Positions 1-4,859 of a DNA stretch of 5,036 nucleotides are shown here, piece after piece. The stretch is from positions 1 through 5,036 of the forward strand of contig CAYPOY010000361.1 in assembly GCA_964412395.1 (NCBI GenBank). Reading direction: 5' to 3'. Each line of letters opens with the position of its first letter. The stretch's first letter is position 1. The position numbers were made by a program, and so were the translations under genes. Under the pieces are notes generated by a model. The model was not told the origin of the DNA. It saw only the letters and a list, made by a program, of their open reading frames with translations, and ran no database searches. This stretch comes from CAYPOY01 sp964412395 (GTDB taxonomy: Bacteria; Chloroflexota; Anaerolineae; B4-G1).

Positions 1-5
1 AATAG

Positions 6-94
6 CACACGGATACACACAGATGAAACGGATTCTCACGGATTTTTTATCTTTATCTGTGTACATCCGTATGATCCGTGTTGATCCGTGTCCC
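6..94. repeat. ATCCGTG/CACGGAT repeat cluster with imperfect inverted arms
   Basis: The heptamer CACGGAT occurs at 8-14 and 37-43 (AACGGAT at 27-33). Its complement ATCCGTG occurs at 74-80 and 84-90 (ATCCGTA at 65-71). The arm at 7-24 matches the reverse complement of 55-72 at 15 of 18 positions, so the block can fold into a long imperfect hairpin around an A/T-rich centre. Repeats of this wording are scattered between genes in many Chloroflexota and related genomes; that family link is from memory. It holds no gene and lies beyond the 3' end of the leftward cas6 operon. Confidence 0.6.
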
Positions 95-147
95 GTTTAT
101 AGCTGGCTGAGCAGTTACGACTCGTGAATTATTGTACACCATCTTTA

Positions 148-200
148 CCCGATCCGCATCGGGAACTCTCCCTATTCCTCCATAGGGAACTCTCCCTATT
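148..200. repeat. Duplicated 16-bp hairpin unit plus a third small dyad at the 3' end of the CARF gene
   Basis: GGGAACTCTCCCTATT is present twice without mismatch, at 161-176 and 185-200, 24 bp apart. The second copy contains the stop codon of the leftward CARF gene (complement of 196-198). With its flank it forms ATAGGGA-ACTC-TCCCTAT, a perfect 7-bp stem (182-199). Just upstream, CCCGAT-CCGC-ATCGGG (148-163) is another perfect 6-bp dyad sharing bases with the first copy. Read on the minus strand, the hairpins follow the stop immediately but lack a U-tract, so a transcript-stabilising 3' structure or weak terminator is possible but unproven. Confidence 0.6.
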
Positions 201-1056
201 TTCCACCCTCGAACGCATAGTAGGTCACCAGCAGTGCCATCAGCGTGTGCCGGTCGGCGCAGCTCAGCCCGAAGTACGCGCGGGCCTTGGCGTAGGCCGA
301 CGAGAGGTGATGGCCCACCGTCCTGGGGCTGCGGCAGGTGCGCTCCGCGACTTCCGCGTCGGTCAGTCCCTCACGCACCACCAGCCGCACCACCTCCTGC
401 TCCGCTGGGCTCAGTTCCCGCTCCGTGAACGCCCGCGCCAGCCGCAGCGCGTCGGCCTGAAGCAGTTCCTCCTGGCGCTGCAGTGCGTCGAACGGGTCGT
501 CGCTCAGGATCAGGTTGGTGAGCGCCGGGCTGACCTCCGACCAGCGCAGGACGGGGACACGAATCAAGGCCGCCTCCTCTGGCTCAGGATGGAGTGCCTT
601 ACTCTCAATCAGGGCAGGCAGCGAGAAGATGTGCCAGACCCGGTCATCGGGATCGAACAGGAGTTGCGCCACGGCCATACCGTAGATGGCGATGATCTTG
701 CGCCCACCGGCTATCGAGAGGTGGACCCTCCGGCGGGCCTGCTTGGCGGCTTTGACCTCTCGATACAGGACGCGGAACGCCTCGCGGGCGGCAGGCGCGC
801 TATCCACGTCGGACAGGGGGATGCCTCGCTCGTCGCACAGGCAGATGGGGCGCAGGCGGACACTGGGGTAGACCAGGGGGAATTCCTCGCCCAGCCGAGC
901 TACGGAAAGGCGGTTTGCCCGCCGGTCAAGGGTGGTATGCAGGACGACGACCTCTTGCACGTGCTCGCTCTGCTGCTGTAGGAGATCCAGGGCAATGGTC
1001 ACCAGTTGGGGCTTGGAACTCACCGGAGCGATAAGAACGGATGCTGTAGTCATCAT
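196..1056 (-). CDS. CRISPR-associated CARF (NE0113-type) protein fused to LuxR/GerE helix-turn-helix
   Basis: The predicted 286-aa protein has two parts. Residues about 5-165 read as the NE0113 lineage of CARF domains: a Rossmann-like start (SVLIAPVSSKPQLVTIAL), the strand VVVLHTT (36-42), the stretch ICLCDERGIPLSDV (71-84), and the diagnostic SIAGGRK (114-120) followed by a helix. CARF domains of this family bind, and some cleave, cyclic oligoadenylate made by type III CRISPR systems. Residues about 213-263 are a GerE/LuxR HTH: ELSPAEQEVVRLV, then LTDAEVAERTCRSPRTVGHHL with the usual recognition-helix spacing. A linker of about 45 residues joins them. The inferred role is a DNA-binding regulator switched by a CRISPR second messenger. 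ATGATG begins immediately after the cas6 TGA with no gap and no clear Shine-Dalgarno, which points to translational coupling. Ring-nuclease activity without regulation is the alternative. Confidence 0.85.
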   Translation of the reverse strand: MMTTASVLIAPVSSKPQLVTIALDLLQQQSEHVQEVVVLHTTLDRRANRLSVARLGEEFPLVYPSVRLRPICLCDERGIPLSDVDSAPAAREAFRVLYREVKAAKQARRRVHLSIAGGRKIIAIYGMAVAQLLFDPDDRVWHIFSLPALIESKALHPEPEEAALIRVPVLRWSEVSPALTNLILSDDPFDALQRQEELLQADALRLARAFTERELSPAEQEVVRLVVREGLTDAEVAERTCRSPRTVGHHLSSAYAKARAYFGLSCADRHTLMALLVTYYAFEGGK

Positions 1057-1878
1057 TCAGGTTTCACGCGGGAGGGCACGCCGTGCCTGGCCCATCCCGG
1101 CCGTGGTCTGGTAGCCCACCCCGGCGTAAAAGGCATAGTCGGTGAGCAACTGGATCAACCCCAGCCAATAGCGGTCCTTGTTGAGGGCCACGTATCGGCA
1201 GTGGCCCACGAAACCGATCTGAACCGACTTGCCCTTGGCGGCGATGGCGCGGGTGGAGAGCTTGTACCGGCTGATGGCCAGGCACTCTTCCGCAAAGCGG
1301 CGCACTTCCTCGGAGACGGCCACGGGGGCGAAATCATTCCACTTCTCCACCAGGCCACCGTAGATGAGGGCAGGGAGAGGGAGAGGGAGCGTGTGTCCGC
1401 CAGAGCGGAAGCCGGTGGGGGAGGCGAACTCCAGTTCGGCGTGGTGGGGTGGTGGTTCGCCAGGGAGAAGGTGGATGGACGCCAGTTCTTCGTAGGTGGT
1501 CTGTCCGGCCCAGGGATGGACGGCAGAGTCGAGAGTGGCCTGCTGGACCGCCAGCCTGGCCCCTTCCAACTCGACGTGGGACGGCGGGTCTTCCGCCAGC
1601 CGTCGGAGGTGGCGGGAGACGGCGGCGGTCAGGCCAGTGTAGCGGAGGAAGGCAGAGTCGCCGGGGGCCAGCGTCAGGCTACGCCCCTGGCGGCGGACTC
1701 CCCAAAGGTTGGAGCAGGTGAAGGGACGGCGCTGGTCGGGGGTGTGCAGCCGTTCGGCCAGGTCGGGGTCGGTCTGGGTGATGAGACGCAAGAAAGCCGC
1801 GCGGCTGGCCCGGCCCAGGTGCGGGGGGAACGTGATGGGGCTATCGGTGGTCAGGGTCAGCACCAAGCTGGTGAGCAT
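1057..1878 (-). CDS. cas6: CRISPR-associated endoribonuclease Cas6
   Basis: Cas6 cuts the CRISPR precursor transcript within each repeat to release crRNAs. The 273-aa length is usual for the family. The N-terminal part has the first ferredoxin-like fold (LTSLVLTLT strand, then GRASRAAFLRLI helix) and the block RLHTPDQRRPFTCS (43-56). By spacing, His45 aligns with the catalytic His46 of Pyrococcus furiosus Cas6 and Arg51 with its Lys52, while Leu30/Phe29 sits where Tyr31 is; this alignment is from memory. The second fold ends in the glycine-rich signature GVGYQTTAGMGQAR (253-266), the strongest identifier. ATG at 1878 is preceded on the minus strand by AGAGGT four bases away. It is first in a two-gene operon with the CARF-HTH gene. 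No CRISPR array lies in the window, so its substrate is encoded elsewhere. Confidence 0.92.
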   Translation of the reverse strand: MLTSLVLTLTTDSPITFPPHLGRASRAAFLRLITQTDPDLAERLHTPDQRRPFTCSNLWGVRRQGRSLTLAPGDSAFLRYTGLTAAVSRHLRRLAEDPPSHVELEGARLAVQQATLDSAVHPWAGQTTYEELASIHLLPGEPPPHHAELEFASPTGFRSGGHTLPLPLPALIYGGLVEKWNDFAPVAVSEEVRRFAEECLAISRYKLSTRAIAAKGKSVQIGFVGHCRYVALNKDRYWLGLIQLLTDYAFYAGVGYQTTAGMGQARRALPRET

Positions 1879-1882
1879 GAGT

Positions 1883-1888
1883 ACCTCT
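1883..1888 (-). promoter_or_regulatory. Ribosome binding site of cas6
   Basis: AGAGGT on the minus strand ends four bases before the ATG at 1878, supporting that start for cas6. Confidence 0.5.
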
Positions 1889-1937
1889 GAGAGAGCGATG
1901 GGGAACTATTACTGTTACAAGGTCACTACACAGAACA

Positions 1938-1966
1938 GCCCGCCCTCAATTTGACGGTGGGCGGGC
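1938..1966 (-). other. GC-rich stem-loop in the cas6 leader
   Basis: GCCCGCCC (1938-1945) is exactly complementary to GGGCGGGC (1959-1966), giving a perfect 8-bp stem with a 13-nt loop. On the minus strand it falls about 60 bases upstream of the cas6 start, inside the transcript from the promoter at 2057-2085. The bases after it (TGTTCTGTGT) are only weakly U-rich, so it could be an attenuator, a leaky terminator or a stabilising structure. Confidence 0.5.
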
Positions 1967-2056
1967 CTCGTGGCATTATACCCGCACCAGGGCACCCACC
2001 GTCCTGGCTACGCCTTGCACTCCGCACAAGCCGCGAGGCGTCTCTTCATCTGAGTT

Positions 2057-2085
2057 AGTATAGCCCAACTCTGTACAGAAGTCAA
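2057..2085 (-). promoter_or_regulatory. sigma70-type promoter of the cas6 operon
   Basis: On the minus strand TTGACT (plus 2080-2085) and TATACT (plus 2057-2062) are separated by exactly 17 bases. Transcription would start near 2050 and run leftward into cas6, giving a leader of about 170 nt. The spacer contains a perfect palindrome (2070-2079). Confidence 0.75.
2070..2079. promoter_or_regulatory. Palindrome in the cas6 promoter spacer, candidate operator
   Basis: TCTGTACAGA is a perfect 10-bp palindrome lying wholly between the -35 and -10 boxes of the cas6 promoter. A dimeric regulator bound here would block RNA polymerase. LuxR-type HTH proteins bind as dimers to short dyads, so the CARF-HTH product of the same operon is a possible ligand; this is inference. 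Confidence 0.35.
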
Positions 2086-2177
2086 AACGTCGCAGCGGCA
2101 GACTGTGCAAATCTGGTGGGGTAGAGTGGGATTGGGGAGTGTGAAAGGCAAACAGTACGTCAATTTGGGCAAGTCGC

Positions 2178-2206
2178 TTGACAAAAGCGCTCTGCTGTAG
2201 GATAAT
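2178..2206 (+). promoter_or_regulatory. sigma70-type promoter of the thioredoxin gene
   Basis: TTGACA (2178-2183) and GATAAT (2201-2206) are 17 bases apart, close to consensus. The start point would be near 2213, giving a short leader of about 20 nt with AGGAGGG at 2223-2229. Confidence 0.8.
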
Positions 2207-2233
2207 CCATACCATATCTTTCAGGAGGGCAGC

Positions 2234-2560
2234 ATGGCAAGACCGTTCGAGGTAACCGACGCCATATTTGAAGCGAAAGTGCTCCAGGCCACGGAGCCAA
2301 CCCTCGTGGACTTCTGGGCCGAGTGGTGTGGGCCGTGCAAGATGGTAGAGCCAGTTGTTGAGGAACTTGCCGAGGAGTATGACGGGAAACTGCGCGTGGC
2401 CAGGATGGATGTGGACGCTAACCCTGACACCCCGCATCGCCTGGGCATTATGGGCATCCCCACGCTGATCCTGTTCAACGGCGGGGAGGAGACAATACGT
2501 ATCGTAGGCTACCGCCCCAAAGAGGCACTGGCAGAGGAGCTCCTACCCTACATCGAGTAA
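2234..2560 (+). CDS. trxA: Thioredoxin
   Basis: This is a cytoplasmic dithiol-disulfide oxidoreductase that reduces protein disulfides and is recharged by thioredoxin reductase. The 108-aa protein has the classical fold throughout: strand TLVDFWAEW, active site WCGPCK with Cys32 and Cys35 (E. coli numbering is matched), buried Asp26, VARMDVDANPD strand-turn, and GIPTLILF with cis-Pro76. There is no signal peptide or extra domain. The start is fixed by AGGAGGG at 2223-2229, five bases before ATG. It has its own promoter, and no terminator is seen before the next promoter, which begins two bases after the stop, so some readthrough into the T-box leader is likely. The sequence does not link it to cas6 or to trp metabolism. 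The trxA symbol is assigned by family; paralogues elsewhere in the genome are possible. Confidence 0.96.
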   Translation: MARPFEVTDAIFEAKVLQATEPTLVDFWAEWCGPCKMVEPVVEELAEEYDGKLRVARMDVDANPDTPHRLGIMGIPTLILFNGGEETIRIVGYRPKEALAEELLPYIE

Positions 2561-2561
2561 C

Positions 2562-2590
2562 TTGACACCATATCACCTGTGTGGTATACT
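2562..2590 (+). promoter_or_regulatory. sigma70-type promoter of the T-box/trpS operon
   Basis: TTGACA (2562-2567) and TATACT (2585-2590) are separated by exactly 17 bases. The -35 box begins two bases after the thioredoxin stop. Transcription would begin near 2597, about 20 bases before T-box stem I. Confidence 0.85.
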
Positions 2591-2804
2591 GTACCTACAA
2601 TTTGAGATTGAAAGACTGCGATCGGGAAGAGTAGGCATCGAAACGGGGTTCAGAGAGTCGGGTTTGAGGCTGTGAGCCCGATACCAGCGCCGGTGCTGAA
2701 TGGGCCCGGGAGTCGCCCGCCGAAAGAACACGGATTGCACGACAGCGACGGATGTTTGAGTAGTCCGGGCCGGAGACGCCACCGTTACCAGGGCGCAGGG
2801 TATC

Positions 2805-2825
2805 GTCCTGAGCCTGTCGAAGGAC
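2805..2825. repeat. Palindromic GTCCTGAGCC...AAGGAC element inside the leader
   Basis: The 5-bp arms GTCCT and AGGAC flank GAGCCTGTCGA. Base pairing extends outward over about 12 positions with one mismatch and two G-T pairs (2798-2832). The wording matches a short intergenic palindrome family (CCTTCGACAGGCTCAGGAC) that I recall as common in many bacterial genomes. It lies between T-box stem I and the antiterminator, where stem II would be. Confidence 0.45.
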
Positions 2826-2861
2826 TGTATCCGCAAGAGTGAGGCTGGCTCTTCACATACT

Positions 2862-2884
2862 ACGCGCCGTCATCGGCGCGTTTT
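2862..2884 (+). other. GC-rich stem-loop with U4, probable T-box stem III
   Basis: ACGCGCCG (2862-2869) and CGGCGCGT (2874-2881) form a perfect 8-bp stem with a TCAT loop and run into TTTT (2881-2884). Its place just before the T-box motif fits stem III. The short U run makes it look like a weak terminator as well. Confidence 0.6.
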
Positions 2885-2931
2885 GTGTTCTGGGGGTCGC
2901 CTAACCAGGGTGGCACCACGAGCGTCGACCG

Positions 2932-2964
2932 ACGCGCGTCCCTTGACGGGACGCGCGTTTTTTT
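2932..2964 (+). terminator. T-box-controlled intrinsic terminator
   Basis: ACGCGCGTCCC (2932-2942) and GGGACGCGCGT (2948-2958) form a perfect 11-bp stem around TTGAC, followed by a run of T to 2964. The 5' arm shares CGTCCC with the antiterminator pairing to the T-box, so the two structures exclude each other. Uncharged tRNA-Trp would favour readthrough. Confidence 0.95.
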
Positions 2965-2986
2965 GTTCGCAGGAGGCTACACCTTC

Positions 2987-2991
2987 AGGAG
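2987..2991 (+). promoter_or_regulatory. Ribosome binding site that selects the trpS start
   Basis: AGGAG lies seven bases before GTG 2999. The next in-frame ATG at 3011 is about 19 bases away, too far for this site. A second AGGAGG at 2971-2976 is not well placed for any in-frame start. Confidence 0.6.
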
Positions 2992-2998
2992 AACGACT

Positions 2999-3991
2999 GT
3001 GAGTGTGAAAATGAGAAAGCGAATGTTTACCGGCCTGCAACCCAGCGGCGAGAGCCTGCACATCGGCAACTACTTGAGCGCAGTCAAAGGCGTGCTCGCG
3101 CTGCAGGATACGCACGATTGTATCCTGTGTGTGGTAGATTACCATGCCATCACAGTCCCCTACGAGACAGAGTCGTTGCGCCGTCGCAAGTTAGGCATCG
3201 CTGCTGAGTACCTCGCAGCAGGCGTTGATTCAAACCGCGTGACCATGATGGTCCAATCAGACGTGCCAGAACACACCGAACTGGCCTGGCTGCTGGGATG
3301 CCTGATGCCCGTGCCCAAGTTCGAGCAGTTGCCCACATATAAAGACAAAAAAACTCGCTACGGATCGGCAAGTTTCGGCCTGCTGGCCTATCCTATCTTG
3401 ATGGCCGCCGACATTCTGATCTACAAAGCCGAGACGGTGCCGGTGGGCAAGGATCAGTTACCGCACCTCGAGTTTGCCCGTGAGGTGGCTCGCAAGTTCA
3501 ACAACACCTTTGGGCAAACGTTCCCAGAACCGCAGGCGCGGCTCAACGAGGGCGCATACATCCCCAGCCTGACTGGCAAAGGAGCAATGGCCAAGAGTAT
3601 CGCCAAGGGCAACATCAACCTGTCTGACGATCCGGACACCATCCGCAAGAAATTGGCCCAGGCAGTCACGGACCCGGCCCGCATCCGGCGCAGAGACCCT
3701 GGCGAGCCGACGCGCTGTCCGGTGTATACGATTCACACTTGTTACACGCCACAAGCGACGCTCGACGAAATCACACAGGGATGTCGCAGCGCAGCGATTG
3801 GCTGCCTGGAGTGCAAGCACATCCTCGCGGATGGGATCGTGGCCGACCTGGCTCCGATCCAGGCTCGAAGAGAAGAACTGTTGGCCCACCCCGAGGAGGT
3901 ATACGAGATCCTGGCTCAAGGCGTAGCAATCTGCCGCCCGCTGGCCCAGGAGACGCTAAACGAGGTTCGTCAGAAAATGGGCATTGACTGA
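2999..3991 (+). CDS. trpS: Tryptophan--tRNA ligase (TrpRS)
   Basis: This class Ic synthetase activates tryptophan with ATP and charges tRNA-Trp. With the GTG start at 2999 it is 330 aa, normal for the family. The start was chosen for AGGAG seven bases upstream; ATG 3011 or 3023 would lose 4 or 8 residues. Upstream frame open from 2885 is T-box RNA, not protein. Motifs: FTGLQPSG then HIGN (HIGH motif, 21-24), DYHAIT, PILMAADILIYKA, VPVGKDQLPHLEFAREVARKFN, and AMAKS (196-200) in place of KMSKS. SDDPDTIRKKL and AVTDPARIRRRDPGEP follow, as in TrpRS proteins of the Deinococcus/actinobacterial style. The altered KMSKS keeps the second Lys and Ser. It is the first gene after the T-box, so its level should rise when tRNA-Trp is uncharged. 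A 51-base gap separates it from the ATPase gene. Confidence 0.95.
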   Translation: MSVKMRKRMFTGLQPSGESLHIGNYLSAVKGVLALQDTHDCILCVVDYHAITVPYETESLRRRKLGIAAEYLAAGVDSNRVTMMVQSDVPEHTELAWLLGCLMPVPKFEQLPTYKDKKTRYGSASFGLLAYPILMAADILIYKAETVPVGKDQLPHLEFAREVARKFNNTFGQTFPEPQARLNEGAYIPSLTGKGAMAKSIAKGNINLSDDPDTIRKKLAQAVTDPARIRRRDPGEPTRCPVYTIHTCYTPQATLDEITQGCRSAAIGCLECKHILADGIVADLAPIQARREELLAHPEEVYEILAQGVAICRPLAQETLNEVRQKMGID

Positions 3992-4042
3992 AGCCCAACT
4001 CATCTGCCGGAGGCATGTGCCGGTGAGAAATGGAGGTTTAGC

Positions 4043-4759
4043 ATGCATCTCATGAAAGTCAGAATCAACAGCGACAACTATCCCACCAGCCGTTACTATC
4101 CATTCAACATTCCAGTTCTCAGGGAGACGCCGGAACTGACGTTCAGAAGACCCGTCACCTTCTTCGTGGGCGAGAACGGGTCGGGGAAATCTACTCTGCT
4201 GGACGCCATCACCAGAAAGTGCGGCATCCATATATGGGATAAGCCCAGGCGACACGTCGCCCACGACAACCCCTACGAGACCAGTCTGGCAGACTATATC
4301 ACCGTGACGTGGGCAAACGGGAGTGTGGTGGGCTCCCTGTTTAGAGCCGAAACGTTTCGTGACTTTGCCGACTTTCTCGACGACGTTGCCCTTTGCGATC
4401 CTGGCCGGCTGAAATACCACGGCGGTCACATCCTCAACACATTGTCGCACGGCGAGGCGATCCTGACCTACTTCGGCGGCCGTTACCGTATCAGAGGGCT
4501 CTATCTCCTCGACGAACCGGAGGCCGCGCTTTCGCCATCAAACCAGGTGAGATTCCTGAAACTGTTACAATGGCTGGAGGTTGAAGGTCACGCCCAGTTC
4601 ATCATGGCCACCCACTCCCCGATTCTGCTGGCCTATCCGGGGGCTCAGATCTTTAGCTTCGATTCGTCCCACATCGAGGAAGTGGACTACGAGGACACCG
4701 CACACTATAGGCTCTACAAACAGTTTTTCACTGACCGGAGCGCCTTGCTGGAGGCTTGA
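4043..4759 (+). CDS. Stand-alone AAA/ABC-type ATPase (COG3910-like)
   Basis: The predicted 238-aa soluble ATPase has all ABC-class nucleotide-binding motifs: Walker A GENGSGKST (43-51), signature LSHGE (134-138), Walker B LYLLDE (153-158) followed by PEAALS, and the H-loop ATHSP with His191. The insertion between Walker A and signature is short (about 80 residues), with no room for a coiled coil, zinc hook or nuclease domain, and there is no membrane segment. This matches the small predicted ATPases of the COG3910 type, whose substrate is not known to me. ATG 4043 has GGAGG six bases upstream (4032-4036). It lies between trpS and a trpB2 gene on the same strand with no promoter or terminator seen between, so it should share the tryptophan T-box control. 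Its role there is unknown. A transporter ATPase is less likely because the sequence resembles the OLD/AAA_21 style and no permease is adjacent. Confidence 0.88.
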   Translation: MHLMKVRINSDNYPTSRYYPFNIPVLRETPELTFRRPVTFFVGENGSGKSTLLDAITRKCGIHIWDKPRRHVAHDNPYETSLADYITVTWANGSVVGSLFRAETFRDFADFLDDVALCDPGRLKYHGGHILNTLSHGEAILTYFGGRYRIRGLYLLDEPEAALSPSNQVRFLKLLQWLEVEGHAQFIMATHSPILLAYPGAQIFSFDSSHIEEVDYEDTAHYRLYKQFFTDRSALLEA

Positions 4760-4787
4760 GGCGTCTCCGGCTACGAGGAAAGGAGGG

Positions 4788-4859
4788 ATGGTATCGAGAA
4801 AAGACAAATCTGATGTTGCCGAGGTGAATCAAATCCATTCGAAGGAGGAACAGAAATGA
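4788..4859 (+). CDS. Possible 23-aa open reading frame before trpB2
   Basis: ATG 4788 opens a 23-codon frame ending in TGA at 4857-4859, overlapping the trpB2 ATG as ATGA. The peptide (start MVSRKDKSDVAEVNQ) is charged and contains no Trp, so it is not a tryptophan attenuator peptide. AGGAGG at 4781-4786 is only one base from ATG, poor spacing for initiation. It may be chance, or a coupling peptide. No family is recognised. Confidence 0.2.
   Translation: MVSRKDKSDVAEVNQIHSKEEQK

Larger units (their letters stand above)
1879..2233. other. Divergent intergenic region between cas6 and thioredoxin genes
   Basis: No gene is supported in these 355 bases. The region holds a leftward promoter (2057-2085), a rightward promoter (2178-2206), a leader hairpin (1938-1966) and a palindrome (2070-2079). 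The two -35 boxes are 92 bases apart. Between them the plus strand carries clustered G runs (2115-2137). A second, weaker -10-like TATAAT lies on the minus strand at 1975-1980 without a convincing -35 box. Confidence 0.7.
2597..2964 (+). promoter_or_regulatory. Tryptophan-specific T-box leader (riboswitch)
   Basis: This RNA senses uncharged tRNA and controls transcription of trpS and the genes beyond. Stem I is closed by GCGA (2618-2621) with TCGC (2713-2716) and GGG (2624-2626) with CCC (2705-2707). The specifier loop has the loop-E pair AGTA (2630-2633) and GAA (2698-2700), followed by the specifier TGG (2701-2703), the Trp codon. Above it GCATCG (2635-2640) pairs with CGGTGC (2691-2696), then the AGAGAG and GTGAGCC distal motifs follow. 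The T-box AGGGTGGCACCACG is at 2907-2920. AGGG pairs with CCCT (2940-2943) and ACG with CGT (2937-2939), leaving the seven-base bulge TGGCACC. The bulge TGGC is complementary to GCCA, the 3' end of bacterial tRNA-Trp with its G73 discriminator. Codon and discriminator agree independently. The start coordinate is the predicted transcription start. Confidence 0.95.

Noticed and set aside
161..200. CRISPR array
   Set aside because: Only two 16-bp copies with an 8-base gap; repeats and spacers are far too short for an array.
124..981. Long plus-strand frame opposite the CARF-HTH gene
   Set aside because: It is antisense to a gene with clear family motifs, has no Shine-Dalgarno and a low-complexity product; GC-rich third positions create such frames.
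1006..1890. Long plus-strand frame opposite cas6
   Set aside because: It is fully antisense to cas6, whose GVGYQTTAGMGQAR signature is decisive; the product is Gly/Gln-rich with no recognisable domain.
1976..2437. 153-aa minus-strand frame across the divergent promoters and thioredoxin gene
   Set aside because: It overlaps the well-supported thioredoxin gene and the cas6 promoter, and no family is recognisable.
2885..2998. Upstream extension of trpS by 38 codons
   Set aside because: This stretch is the T-box antiterminator and terminator; the GTG at 2999 has the properly spaced Shine-Dalgarno, and the family begins near MFTGLQPSG.
3458..3919. 153-aa minus-strand frame inside trpS
   Set aside because: Antisense shadow of trpS with no ribosome binding site or recognisable domain.
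4760..4855. Tryptophan attenuator ahead of trpB2
   Set aside because: The only short frame has no Trp codon, and no terminator hairpin with a U-tract is seen in the gap.
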